This document shows positions 1 to 11,234 of a stretch of 64,000 bases of DNA, in pieces (positions within the stretch are counted from its first letter, which is position 1; every line of letters starts with the position of its first letter). The stretch comes from Anastrepha obliqua (lineage: Eukaryota > Arthropoda > Insecta > Diptera > Tephritidae). A model generated the notes under the pieces. It worked only from the letters and a program-made list of their open reading frames with translations. It was not told the origin of the DNA and made no database searches. The DNA is taken from the NCBI RefSeq assembly GCF_027943255.1, contig NC_072892.1, forward strand, positions 116,825,792 through 116,889,791, given 5' to 3'. The position numbers and the translations under genes are program-made.

Positions 1-233
1 GCCAAGTGCAAGGACCCTGCTCCGCTTTCTTGTCTATGCCAAAGTGGTGTCAGCTAAAGTTTTAAAGAAAGTGAAAGCGATAATCTTATCAGGAAAATTT
101 GCGGTGAAAGCGTGTAATACCTATATAATGCAAATCTAATGCAACTTAGAACATGACAGCGCTTGCTAATGTTGAAATAGTTTTGAAGCTTTGAAACTTT
201 TTTTACAATTACTTAAAAATAAATCTCTTTCAG
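1..233. other. Upstream region of UBE2J2 with presumed intron 1
   Basis: No coding frame is recognised. A pyrimidine-rich stretch ending in ctctttcag at 225-233 is a good splice acceptor, so most of this interval is probably an intron between an upstream non-coding exon and the first coding exon. The donor cannot be placed; GT dinucleotides near 47-49 and 103 are candidates. No TATA or initiator element could be argued convincingly. Confidence 0.4.
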
Positions 234-264
234 GCCAGGTCGACATACTTGAGGTTGCGCAGAA
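234..264 (+). other. 5' UTR part of UBE2J2 exon 2
   Basis: A 31-bp leader follows the splice acceptor ending at 233 and runs straight into the ATG at 265. The acceptor and the position of the conserved N terminus make this the likely untranslated part of the first coding exon. Confidence 0.5.
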
Positions 265-1515
265 ATGTCATCCACAACGAAACCTCGAAAACAACCAACT
301 GCTATTTCGCGGATGAAACAAGACTATATGCGGCTGAAACGTGATCCCTTGCCATACATAACCGCCGAACCATTGCCGAGCAACATACTTGAGTGGCATT
401 ATGTTGTAAAAGGACCAGCAAATTCACCATACCAGGGCGGATACTATCATGGTACTTTGCTGTTTCCGCGCGAGTTCCCTTTCAAACCGCCCTCCATTTA
501 TATGCTGACACCTAACGGGCGCTTTAAGACCAATACGAGACTTTGCCTGAGCATATCTGGTATATTATAAATCATATTAAATTAAAATATTTCCTACATA
601 ACCTTCCATTACAGATTTTCACCCTGATACTTGGAATCCTACGTGGTGTGTAGGCACTATACTCACCGGCTTATTAAGCTTTATGGTATGCAACTATTTA
701 TACTAGAGCTCTAGATATTTGGGTAACGAGCAGTGCGAGCAGCTCCATACTCACTCGAACTCATTGCTCAGCTGCTGAAATGTTTGTTCGAAAAATTCGA
801 GCTTCTGAACAATTTGAGCAGCTAAACAGAAAATGTAAATTTTTTTCACATAATTTCTTTAGCTTCCCTACCAAGTTGGCGCTGTGTTTCAATAATTAAA
901 AAAAGTGCCTGCAAAAAAGTCAAACGATTCAAAACAAGCATCCTTCGAATTACTCGAAAAAGTCGATATATTTGAGCTCACGCTTGAAATCTTCCGAGCA
1001 GTGAGCATCGAACACGAACTCGTTACTCATACCCGTACAAGAGCTCTAATTCATACCCCAAAATGATTATCATTCACATTAATAGGATACCTGTGTTTTA
1101 AATCCAATTCCAGTTAGAGACAACACCGACACTCGGTTCAATCGAATCGACACAATATGAGAAGCAGCAATATGCAAAAAAATCGCTTGCATTCAATTTA
1201 AAAAATCAACACTTTCGTGAATTATTCCCTGAAATTTGTGAGGAAATCAATAAACTCTTGGAAGACGAACAGATTTCACTGACCACGGCGAATGGTGATT
1301 GCAGGACAAATAGTAATAGTGAAACAATCAATGGTGAATTAAGTGGGCGAGATGGCAATGCAGATAACGCACAAAATAAGGGAAGTGGCTCAAACAGTAC
1401 AGCGAACTCTTTATTCAATTGGCAGTCGATTTATTCAAATTTAATAATTTTAATAAGCTTTGCAATATTTGCGCTAATGGTAAATTATGTGATCAAGAAT
1501 ATAAACCAAGAATAA
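265..1515 (+). CDS. UBE2J2: UBE2J2-type E2 ubiquitin-conjugating enzyme (ER membrane anchored)
   Basis: Three coding exons, 265-559, 615-685 and 1114-1515, join in frame across GT-AG introns of 55 and 428 bp to give 255 residues, close to the length of human UBE2J2. The family is the Ubc6-type E2 group: it accepts ubiquitin from E1 on a cysteine and passes it to substrates at the endoplasmic reticulum in ER-associated degradation. The UBC fold covers about residues 12-165. The active-site cysteine is C94 in the motif TRLCLSIS, and the exon junction falls right after it, giving SDFHPDTW. A low-complexity Asn/Ser/Gly-rich linker follows, then a hydrophobic anchor at about 232-248 and a short basic tail, as expected of a tail-anchored protein. 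The start is the conserved MSST/MSSN-like N terminus seen in fly orthologues. There are no frameshifts or stops, so this is a functional host gene. It is the Drosophila CG5823 orthologue by my recognition of the family, not by a database search. Confidence 0.96.
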
Positions 1516-2078
1516 AAATCTATGTAGAAAAACTTACCATTACCCAATTCCACACCTATTATGCCCTTTGATATATAGGCGAGTTATTAAAATTGTATTT
1601 CATTCCTCTACAATACATAAAAATATATATGTATGTGTATTAAATATAATATTGTATTATAAATAATACAACGCTAGAATATAAATTAAGCAATAAACTT
1701 TTATTTGTAAATATTAGCATCTTGAGAAGTTGTTTGCACTGAAATGTAAAAAAATTACGCTAACTGCTAATCAAAGAAATAAAACTGAATTGACTATTTA
1801 TTTAGTCAATGAATAAAATATACACTATTTTTGTAGGCTAGGAAGCACATATTTATATGTATTTAATTAGGAGTAACAGAAGAAGTAAACTATTTATAAA
1901 AGGATTCCAAAGAATCCACGAAGCAATTTTTTTGAAAATGGCAAACTAATTTCGACATATTTTTTGATTCTATTGAACTCAAGGTTCAGTAAGAAATTTC
2001 TGCTAGGGTGCTACCGAAGGTATCACCTCTGCAGGCATTTGCTAGAGCTTGTGCCGCCTCTCAGACATGTCGGGGAGG
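1516..2078. other. 3' flank of UBE2J2, AT-rich, no further gene
   Basis: AT-rich sequence holding the presumed 3' UTR to about 1.7-1.8 kb. No coding similarity is seen. The last 70 bp (about 2008-2078) adjoin the 3' tail of the next retroelement and may belong to it or be the insertion flank. Confidence 0.5.
1692..1697 (+). terminator. Candidate polyadenylation signal of UBE2J2
   Basis: An AATAAA hexamer lies 177 bp after the stop codon, with a second at 1778-1783. Another AATAAA overlaps the stop codon itself at 1512-1517 but would leave almost no 3' UTR, so the later ones are more likely used. Confidence 0.45.
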
Positions 2079-3794
2079 TTGTTGCTGTTGTTGTTTAAAC
2101 AGTAATAGGAGCCCCGTCAGTGTAGGGTATATCACCGGTCGTCTTCGTTTGGCTCATCATCATGCTGATTCGACGGGTTGGGTCCAGAGCGAGAGGGGTG
2201 TTAGATGAGTAGGTTTTAAAGGGCTTGTGAAAAGGTGGTTAGTGTCGTGCGGGGTGCCTTCACATGCCGGACATATGTTTAGTATGTCGGGGTCGATTCT
2301 GGATAAGTAGGAGTTTAACCTGCTATAGTATCCAGAACGTAATTGTGCCAGTGTTACTCGGGACTCTCGGGGAAGTTGGAGCTCTTCATCTGCAATAGGT
2401 GGTGGTTGGACTCCGATTACGGCATTCGCTGGACGGGAGCTTAAGAATGTGGTGACGGTCTCTCGGTGAATGTCGTTTATTGACTGTCTAAACACTGTCT
2501 GATCCAGTAGATTCCTGTCAGTTTTGTCCTGGATCTCGTCGGCATAGTTTGAAAGATGTCTCCTGACGTGCCTAGGAGGCGGCTCTGGCTCAACCTCATA
2601 GGAACTGCTAGCTGAGCAGTTTGTTATGCTCCTTGACAGGCAGCATATTGGCCTCGTTGTGAAGGTGTTGTAATGGGGACATCAGGAGGCAGACCGTCGC
2701 TGTCCGAATAGCAGTGTTTTGGCATGGCTGAAGCTTTATCCACTGCGTGTCACTAGTTCCAGGCGACCAGACAGGCGCAGCATAGTTTAGAACCGGCCGG
2801 CCAATTGCCTTAAATGCCGATAGCAACAGTTCTTTGTTTTTGCTTCAAGGGCTGCCGGTAAGCGATTTGAGGACTTTGTTGCGGTCTTGGACTTTAGTGG
2901 CAATTGCTCGTTGTGTGCGCAGAGAAGGAGAGCAAACTATCGAAGGTTACACCCAAAATTTTGGGATTGTTTACCGTCGGAATTGATGTGTCATCGACTT
3001 TTACCATCAGAGGCAGTTTGACCTCCTTTGTCCAGGTGGTAAAGAGGGTCGCCGTGGACTTTGTGGAGGAAAGTTGGAGATTCCTCGCAGTGAAAAAGCG
3101 GGAAAGAGGGGGTGAGGTAGTTGTTCACTTTGGAGCACAGGCCATCGATGTCATTGCCCGACGCCATTATCGTGCAGTCGTCAGCATATCTGAACAGGGA
3201 GACCCCCTCTGGTGGCGGGGGGAGTTTCGAGATGTAGAAATTAAAAAGCAAGGGTGAAAGGAACACCTTGCATAATCTTCCTCTGTTTGGATGCATGGTC
3301 ACGAAAAATTACTGACGAGTGACGACCGCTCAGATAGTTGGCAGACCACCTCTTCAGCCCTGGCGGGAGTGTCGACTGTTAAATGTCATCTAGTAGCGTG
3401 GAATAGCTGACTGTGTCGAAAGCCTTCTTCAGGTCCAACGCTACTAAGACAGTCCTCTCGCAGGGGCGGTTATGGTTAAGCCCGCGGCTTTCCTGGGTGT
3501 TTATGACGGTGAGTGCAGTGGTGGTGCTGTGCTCTCGACGGAAACCATGCTGATGTGGGGCTGGGGCCAGATGTTTCGTAAAGAGTGGGAGTAGGAGGGC
3601 TTCAAGTGTCTTCACTACTGAGGAAACGAGATTTATCGGGCGGTAAGAGTCCCCTAGGTTGGCGGGTTTCCTAGGATTCAGTTGTGGGACCACTCTCCCT
3701 GCTTTCCACTTGGCCTTGATGAGAGTGGCCAAGGACAGATTGAAGACCCTTGTAAGAAATCCTACACCCAAGGGTCCCAGGTGCTTCAGCATCA
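2079..3794 (-). mobile_element. Jockey-like non-LTR retrotransposon, 5'-truncated and frameshifted
   Basis: Read on the minus strand, the fragment opens inside the reverse transcriptase with fingers and palm motifs SYRPINLVSSVVKTLEALL, HQHGFRREHSTTTAL and LVALDLKKAFDTVSYSTLL (3379-3804). After a frameshift comes the catalytic FRYADDC motif (about 3171-3190), then a thumb region (YAAPVWSPGTSDTQW, 2608-2826). The conserved C-terminal stretch LRSGYYSRLNSYLSRIDPD, with a CPAC and H..NHLF zinc-binding-like motif, lies at 2160-2495. The 3' end on this strand is a CAA-rich tail (TTG repeats at 2079-2094 on the plus strand). No endonuclease domain remains. Several stops and shifts make it a pseudogene. 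The jockey clade is inferred from the RT and C-terminal motifs. Confidence 0.85.
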
Positions 3795-4016
3795 GCGCGT
3801 ACACTTCTGTCAGGTGTTTGGTCGGGCTCCTCCTTCTATTTCGAGCTCCAGTTTTAAGCCGACTCCGAATGACATACTTTTTTTATGAGGGGCTTTTTTA
3901 TGGCAGAAATACAATCGGAAGTTTGCCGTTGCCTGCCGTAAGGCGATCGCTATTAGAAAAAAATGTTTCTAATTTTTTGATGTTTCATGCCCGGAGTTTC
4001 GAGCCCACGATTCTCG
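3795..4016 (-). repeat. tRNA-derived SINE copy 1, head truncated
   Basis: It matches, in reverse orientation, the SINE copies at 53320-53609 and 63132-63434: the GGTGTTTGGTCGGGCTCCTCC block, the CCGACTCCGAA block, the GGCAGAAATACA block and the Pol III B-box-like core GGGCTCGAAACTCC. The box A end is missing. It is wedged between two jockey-like fragments on opposite strands. Confidence 0.8.
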
Positions 4017-4020
4017 AGAC

Positions 4021-4262
4021 CCTCGTGATTTTGGCTCAATTACTTTCTGGATATTGTAGTAGGATACACTACTTATTCAGAATCGACCCCAACATACCCA
4101 ATATATGCTCAGTATGTGAAGGCAAACCGCACGTCGCCAACCACCTATTCACACGCCCAATCAAATGTACTGACCTAACACCTCTCTTCCTTTGGACTCA
4201 ATCTGCGCGTTTTCTGGGTCTGCCGTTGTTCCTTGGAGTGCGTCTGATTCGAACCTCTTGAT
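4021..4262 (+). mobile_element. Jockey-like C-terminal fragment on the opposite strand
   Basis: The plus strand encodes LAQLLSGYCSRIHYLFRID, then CSVCEGKPHVANHLF and LTPLFLWTQSARFLGLPL. This is the same C-terminal zinc-knuckle module as in the jockey relic at 2.2-2.5 kb, but in opposite orientation. Only this terminal module is present. Confidence 0.8.
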
Positions 4263-4324
4263 TCAGATGATTTCACCATTAGATAAATTCAATAAGTCCA
4301 CTTAAAGGCAAATCTACGTAGACA

Positions 4325-6300
4325 GTGCTTCACGAGGTAATCCGAACAATAGAGGGTTCTCTAGAGAAGAAACATTATACCATGGCGGTATTCTTGGATT
4401 AAAAGGCGCCTTTAACAATGTTAGTACAGATGTCATCCAACGGGCGTTGATAGACTTAGAGGTGGACAAATGCATCAGTAATTGTGTCATCTCTATGCTA
4501 GAAACCAGGATTATCCAGATCCACAGGGGCCCTCCACCCTCGACCCACAGGGGGGAGTATTATCTTCACTTCTGGTTATGCGTTATTAGCAAAATCTTAA
4601 CAAAACTTAATAAAGGTGGTGTAAAAGCGGTGGTGTACGCTGATGATGTTGTGCTAATGGTGTCAGGACAGTGTCCTAATACGATCAGTGGGATCATCCA
4701 AAGGGCGTTAGGCGAGCTTAACTCTTGGACCACAGGCTGTGGCCTAAGTTTAAACCCGCGTAAAAAAACTTGTGCTTTTCACCACCAGATACAAGGGACC
4801 AACTTTTATCCTACCAAATATTAACGGACAAACTTTTTCACTTTCACCCAGTGCAAAGTACTTAGGAGTAATTCTGGACTCCAAACTTAGCTGGAAATTA
4901 AATGTCGAAGAACGGGAAGGAAGGCAGAAATTGCTTTATATGCCTGTAAACGTATGTTTGGAAAAAGATGGGGTCTTCAACCTAAGCATACATTATGGCT
5001 GTATAAGACGGTTATACGACCTATTTAATCATATGGATCGGGAGTTTGGTGGAAAGCTCTAGGGAGAGGTTACAATACCAAATTACTCGACAGAATACAA
5101 AGAAGAGCCTGTACAATAACGGTCGGTGCAGATGCAGATCATGTTCTAGAGAGGCTCTCAATGCACTAACACACGTTATTTCAATATACCTACATATTAA
5201 GAAGAGGGCAACTATGAGTGCATTTAGGGCAAATGAAGCGGGTCGCTGGAAAGAAAAAAACCTATGATTATGCAAGCCTATTGTTGCGACAAACTCAGTT
5301 AACCTCGGTGAGGACTGACTACATCGTTCTGACGGTAACATTCTATAGGATTTTTGCCACTCTCTTTCCATTTAAGGAAGACTGGAATAAGGGATTCTCT
5401 CTAAACCACTTCGATACTACAGTCTATACAGATGGCAGGAAAATAGATTGTGGTGTTGGAGCTGGTATATATTATCACAGGCTTAAAATTGAGAAATTTG
5501 TGCGTCTCCCTAATACCAGCAGTGTCTTCCAGGCGGAAGTACTGGCAATTGGGGAAGCATGTAGGCTATTAATCGCAAATTTCTCTTTTAAGGGCAACAT
5601 CGCTATTCTTTCGGATAGCCAATCCAGGCACTGAGTTCGGCTACAACAGCCTCTAAAGTGGTCGAACACAGTAGGAATAGCCTCGCCACCTTGAGTGAAA
5701 ATCACAAAGTTACCTTAATCTGGGTCCCGGGACATCGGAATATTGAAGGTAACGAAAAAGCAGATGAACTGGCAAGAGGTGGTTCTGCCATGAATAACGC
5801 AATTGCAGAATAGGTATTCACACCATTAGGTCCAGTCAAGAATATAATTTCCCTAAAATACCTCCGAATCGCGGATTGTAGATGGAAAGACCAGACGAAA
5901 TGCAAAATTAGCAGAACGTTATGGCCCACCTACAACCCCAAGCAGTCATCAGAGAACAAGCAGCCAAAATAGGCATCCCTCATAACACATACTGTCACAG
6001 TTGGAAACAACCGGAGAAAAAGGAAATAATCTTCCATTTCCTCTGCGAATGCCCTGCCCTATGGAACGACAGAATGTTAACCCTGGGCCAACCGCTGTTC
6101 GAGAGTTTCGAACAACTGTTTTGTTTAGACATCAACAATCTAATAAGGTTCTTAAATCGCACAGACTGGATATAGTGTTGTTGTATATAACCGTTAAATA
6201 AGTGCGTTACGTGGATGTGGCAACAATGTGGTGCAGAAGCGCTAGTTGGATTCTGGAAGAATCAGCACTTTAACCAACAAACTACATTTAGTTGATGCTG
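4325..6300 (+). mobile_element. LOA/I-like non-LTR retrotransposon (RT plus RNase H), family A copy 1
   Basis: Domains in order: RT fingers and palm (GAFNNVSTDVIQRAL, about 4400), the catalytic YADDVVLMVSG (TACGCTGATGAT at 4635-4646), the thumb with AKYLGVILDSKLSWK (about 4850), and RNase H. The RNase H keeps TVYTDGRK, FQAEVLAI, LSDSQ and a late VPGHRNIEGNEKADELA block (5400-5780), so the D-E-D-D residues survive although the frame breaks at about 5634. A C-terminal HCCH-like knuckle and the ending LNRTDWI stop at 6173-6175. The 3' UTR up to about 6300 is shared with the copy ending at 63.99 kb. The endonuclease and ORF1 are absent. Assignment to the LOA/I group rests on the downstream RNase H and RT motifs. 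Confidence 0.85.
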
Positions 6301-7290
6301 AAAGGCATTTTGCACCTTTTGCAACTTTTCAACTTTTTCGTCCACTAGTCTCTCTGTCAGACATCTCAAATTGTTTGTTGGTGCTATTATCAGAAAATTT
6401 CAAGTCCCTTCCGACAGTAGTCAGCCAGTTAAGAAAACTAGAATACTAGAAGAAAGCATTTTTTCAAACCAGCAACAGTAAGAAACAATTTGTTGGTACG
6501 CCTAAAACACACTGAAGGAAAATCTCAAGGAAAATCTCCATGTGGGTGTAGTTACGATATTCGGACACTAAAAATCAAACATCATAAGTAGTTTTTTTAT
6601 TATTGGCCGCTCTCAGCAGGCAAAAGCAGAACTTCAGAGGGAATTTTTACTATGGAAAATTTGCATATAAAAAACAACTGGCATTCGGAGACTGTATAAA
6701 GCTGAAGGCCGCTCTGTTCGTAAAACATATTTTAAGACATTCGCAATATATTGATGTTCGCATAACGCCTGGATCTAATATGTAGGATAAAGGAGTCGAG
6801 ATAGATATAGACAAGTATACACGGAAATACTCAGACTGATAAGAAGAGTCGATGTGAATGGAGTTTAGTGCACATATTACTCTTTGTCCACGGTAGTTTG
6901 GTATTGAAAATAGGCGAAATCGGTCAGTAACCACACCCACCTGCCATATAACGGTAATTTTCGGAAAAAAGAAAAAGCTATTTCGGTTTTAAATTAAGTA
7001 AAATGACTAAAATTTGGTAGTAAAAATGAATTCAAGTAAAATTTTTAGGTAAATGTGCTTATCTCGATAACGACTTCATAAAACTTGCTGGAACTGTGTG
7101 CACGTATTACTCCACATCTCGGTAAATGCGACATAAATAATATGTTGAACAAAAACCACGCGCACATTTTATATGTCACGGCTAAATTTTCGTATGTCTT
7201 TCTAATGTTACACGCAATAAATCTCTGAGTTTGTTTGATTCCAAAAATTAAAAGCCAACCCAAATTAAATTTAAGTAAAGAAAACTCCAG
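6301..7290. other. AT-rich interval without a recognisable gene
   Basis: No intact frame is recognised. At about 6600-6730 the words TGGCCGCTCTCAGCAGGCAA and CATTCGGAG resemble the SINE body, so a very old SINE fragment is possible but unproven. The words GTGCACATATTACTC (6868) and GTGCACGTATTACTC (7097) recur about 230 bp apart. Confidence 0.4.
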
Positions 7291-7294
7291 AAGC

Positions 7295-7384
7295 GTATCC
7301 TGCACTGGTACACAGATGGCTCCATCACCTGAAGGCATACATTTTGGAATATATGGCCCCAAAACCAAGTCTTCTGTGCCGATG
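7295..7384 (+). mobile_element. R1-like RNase H fragment, left half
   Basis: The plus strand reads HWYTDGS and, after a one-base shift, PEGIHFGIYGPKTKSSVPMG, the first strands of an RNase H domain with its first catalytic aspartate. It is cut at 7385 by the 3' tail of the next element. The downstream half appears to resume at 8937. Confidence 0.6.
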
Positions 7385-8936
7385 GGTTGTTGTTGTTGTT
7401 GTTGAGGTGGTTGAACATTTCTTACCTGAAATGCTCCTAATTAGTGACCAGCACCGTTTTACTACCACTATCTCGTTTTTTTTTTTTTTTGTTTCCAAGT
7501 CAGATCCATTTAGTGAGGTCCAAGAATAGGAGCAAATCCTTTATCTCGATGACTGAGATCTCCTTAATTTGCTGTAGGAAAGGCTTACCGAAGGATCGGA
7601 GTCGTGCCCTGGCTAGTCCCGGACATTCACATAAATAGTGGAACAGACTTTCCTTCGTCCCTTCCGCTTGACAGATAGGATTGAAGGGTAGATTGAGTCT
7701 AGCTGCATGATCCCCTACTTTCCAATGTCCTGTAAGGGTTGCAGTGATACGTCAAATGTTTCGCCGAGAACATCCTAACAGGTCATTCGTCCTTTGGATT
7801 TTATATGACGGCCATGTGTTTTTTTTTGTGATACATGTAGGTATTTGCTTCCATCTTCTTTCGGCTAAAGCATGATAGTGTGAAGCAATAGATGCTTTTA
7901 GTGTGTTCAGTGGGGTGGAAACTGCCATCGCCTCTGCTATGTCTAGTGTCGAGCCCTTTCTTGCTAGCTCATCCGCTATATCATTGCCTCGTATGTTCCT
8001 ATGACCGGGAACCCATATCAGGGTAATTTCAAGCCAATGGCTGAGCAGTTTCAGCTCCTCTCTACACTGTAGGACCAGTTTGGATGAAATGTAGTTGGAG
8101 TCTAATAGCTTAACAGCCTTAATAGCTGCTTGACTGTCTGAGAAGATAGCTACTCTTGCACCAACTACCTTGTAGAGTTCTAGGGATTTGCATGCTTCTC
8201 TGATCGCTAAAAGTTCTGCTTGGAACACGGTGGCATAATCAGGAAGACGAATTGATTGAGATAGGTTGAGTGGCTCCGAATGGAAGCCAGCTCCCACACC
8301 ACAGCTCATCTTAGAACCATCGGTATAAATTTCGATATTGTGTCTTCCAATCACCTCTCCTTTGCTCCATTCGGCTCTCGGTGGAAAACGTACCGTAAAG
8401 CCTTTCTTGAAGTTGAGCTTGGGTGACTGTGTAGTCTGATCCGTTTTTGAGCAGCGGGGGTCCCTGTAGGAGGATCTTGCTGTGACCGTACGGCCTTGTT
8501 GTCCAGCTTCCTATGTCTCTGAGTCTCACCGCGCTGCAAGTAGCTATTGTTTTAATGTGTAAATCTAATGGCAATAGATGTGTTAGTACATTAAGCGCTT
8601 CAGTAGGACTGGTGCTAAGCGCTCCTGTAGTTAAGATACACGCTGTTCTTTGTATCTTGTTCAGCTTAGTTTTGTTGTATTTCCTTTCTGTTGCAGGCCA
8701 CCAAACTAGTGCCGCATATGTTAGTATTGGCCTCACAATGGCTGTGGATAATTTTGGTTGGAGACCCCATTTTTTCCCCAACATTCTCTTACACGTGTAA
8801 AGTGCTATATTCGCTTTCTTTACCCTGTACTCTACGTTGGACTTCCAGCTGAGTTTGGGGTCCAGGATAACCCCTAGGTATTTTGCCTGTTTGGTTAGCG
8901 TGAGGCAAACGTCGATGGGTAGTTTTCCAAGCCGGA
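7385..8936 (-). mobile_element. LOA/I-like retrotransposon family B, 5'-truncated, with CAA tail
   Basis: On the minus strand: RT thumb (AKYLGVILDPKLSWKSNVEY, TYAALVWWPATERK; 8311-8943), then a frameshift into RNase H (EIYTDGSKMSCGVGAGFHSE, FQAELLAI, FSDSQAAIKA, WVPGHRNIRGNDIADELA; 7752-8354). The D-E-D-D set is intact. The C-terminal knuckle reads CQAEGTKESLFHYLCECPGL, with the end LLLFLDLTKWI near 7510. A 3' UTR follows with an A-run and a tail of at least five CAA units (TTG repeat at 7386-7405 on the plus strand). The 5' end is truncated within the thumb. It sits inside an older R1-like RNase H region. Confidence 0.87.
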
Positions 8937-9160
8937 TAGTCAAGCGGCACTCAAGGCTTTGTCATCCTTTGAGATTAAGTTCTCACTGGTCTTTGAGTGT
9001 ATCGAGAAACGCACAACCGCATGTGGCTAATTTGTGTTCCAGGACACAGGATTATAACTGGGAATGAAGTATCGGATGCATTGGCAAGAGAAGCTGCGGC
9101 TTCGTCTTTAACAGGGCCCAAGCACTTCCTTGCCATAGAACAAACACTTTTTTTGTCCAT
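8937..9160 (+). mobile_element. R1-like RNase H fragment, right half
   Basis: The frame SQAALKALSSFEI, then VPGHRIITGNEVSDALAREA and LTGPKHFLAIEQ, are the third and fourth catalytic blocks of an RNase H and its C-terminal extension. Together with 7295-7384 it looks like one R1-like copy split by the family B insertion, with some codons missing at the break. A decayed relative lies at 19128-19300. Confidence 0.65.
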
Positions 9161-9204
9161 TGACTCTTGCCGTTTTTTTGACTCTAATGCACCCTTTCCT
9201 TGAG

Positions 9205-10178
9205 TGCAGTATTATAGCGCGGAGAAGGTTGACACATTTCGGCTATTTGCAGCTGGAAGAAAGTACAATAATAAGCTCTGAAGCTCTAACCCCGAAAGAC
9301 GTTCTAACCTCTCATTTCATTCGGGTTCTAGCTAATGCAGGGCAAGCATATAGCAGGTGTTCAAGAGTTTCCCTCTCTTCTCTGTAGTTCATTGCAAAAT
9401 CTGCAGCTATCATTGTTTGTAATTCCCATCTTGTATGCGTGTGCCGCTAACAAATTGTGGCCTGTCAGTATACCTACGATAGTTCTGCTTTCGTTTCTAG
9501 ACAGGGCTAGCACGAATCTGGCGTATTTATCTGCATTCTGTGTACAAACACATGATTTTCGCGGTTTTACAAGTGGCTAGATTATTCAACCTCCTCTCTA
9601 TCCGTGTTTTCATGTCCGCAGTGATGTCATATTTAAAGGTTTCAGTATGTCGTTTTCTTGTTCGAATCGTATGTAAACAGCGTTTTTGGCAGTCTCATCT
9701 ACAATTTCGTTTCTTGCAATGCTCTTATGTCCTAAAGCATCCCTGGTCCTAAGAACGTTTTTAAATGAAATTTCATATGAGTTTATGGCCTTTATTGCCG
9801 CTTGACTGTCAACGTATACATTTCCGAGCCGTCAGTAAATATATTAAGCGTATTGGGGCTAGGTTTCATACCTCTTTTCCACCCCTCTTCTTCTATTACT
9901 GTTCGGAATCTGTTCACCCAATTGTATTTCGGAGTCATATGGTCCGTATTGGTCTGATAACTTATACCTCCGAATATTTTACAGGTAAATTCATCCGTTG
10001 CGTTAAGTCTTGCGGCAGATCTATTCCTGTCACTACAATGGCTATGTCATCCGCATATGCTATTAGTTTAGATGCCGTGTCTTCAAATTTGGTTAATAGC
10101 TCATTAGTAACCAGAGAAGTGGCAATAGAACGCCACCTTGTGGTGTACCGTCATATGCTAGTTTAGTGAGTTTAGCTT
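9205..10178 (-). mobile_element. I/R1-like non-LTR fragment with internal deletion
   Basis: On the minus strand the catalytic box YADDIAIVVTG is encoded at 10045-10056 (TATGCGGATGAC). After about 200 bp the RNase H piece DSQAAIKAINSYEISF occurs at about 9780-9820, and the knuckle DSCRFCNE occurs near 9400. The RT thumb and the start of RNase H are missing, so this is an internally deleted, frameshifted relic. The 5' end on this strand stops near 10178, where another decayed sequence begins. Confidence 0.7.
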
Positions 10179-10579
10179 CGTTCCATTCCATACGAATTAT
10201 TCTATAATTCTATATAACTAAAGGGCGCGATCTGTAAAAAAAACGCAAATGAAAAAAATTCCTCTTAATTGATCACCCTAGATTGCGCGCGAGTTGTGGC
10301 AAACTGTCATCGTGGATTTGTTGAACAGCGTTTGGCATTTCATCATGGAAAGACTCACACCGCAACAACGTCTGCAAATTGTTCAACTGTATTATGAAAA
10401 TCAGCGTTCTGTGCCATACAGCTCGTGAAACAATGACTTTATTGAGAAGTCATTTCGGAGAGCAGCTGATTTCACGTTTAGGACCTGTGAGTTGGCCACC
10501 AAGATCTTGTGATATCACACCTTTGGACTTTTTTCTTTGGGGATTCGTGAAGTCCAAGGTCTATGCTGATAAACCAGCT

Positions 10580-11033
10580 GAGTCAAACCACGTCAAGTGG
10601 GCCCCGAATTTTCCATCAAATTCCCGATTTTAAAATCAAATGCATTTTTGGATAGAGAATTTGTCCCATAATAATTGCTGTGAATAGTTTTTCTTTATTT
10701 CGCTTTTTGTTTATGTTATTAACAATTGAATTTTTTTGCATGATATTCTTGTAAAATCAATATCTCAGAAACTACAATTGATAATTTGATGAAATTTATT
10801 TCGGTTACCGAAAAATGTTTACTCTACCGATTTAACGTCCAAAGACTGTGTATTTGCTGAAACAATAGTTTTTTAACAATAATTTTTATGAAAAATCGCA
10901 ATTATTTTTGCGTTCTTCACGCTCTAAATGGACAATATTACAGTCAGATTAAGCGCACAATGCTCACCTTTAATAATCTGTAAAAAAACCTTTGTTCATC
11001 CAATCCGTTCTGAAGACATCGAATTTTTTGTCA
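10580..11033 (+). repeat. Left 454-bp terminal inverted repeat
   Basis: The inverse partner is 12151-12604. The match covers the whole arm, with only a few substitutions and small A/T-run differences. It starts GAGTCAAACC and ends CGAATTTTTTGTCA. Confidence 0.93.
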
Positions 11034-11234
11034 AACTGTGTAAAGTTTTGATGTGCAGTATAGTCTGGTGCAACGCGCCGCGCTTCGCAGATGGTCTTAC
11101 ATTGTCCCATGGGATCATACGCTAAAACGTGTAGCACTTAAAAAAGACATACAAAAGGATTAAGGATTCAAAAATGAGGTGTTTCATTACTAGAATTTTT
11201 ATTACATACATATCTACATGAAAACATACAAAAT

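Noticed and set aside
3659..4261. A 200-codon plus-strand reading frame
   Set aside because: It is a composite: antisense jockey RT, then antisense SINE, then the real jockey C-terminal fragment from about 4021. Only the last part is meaningful.
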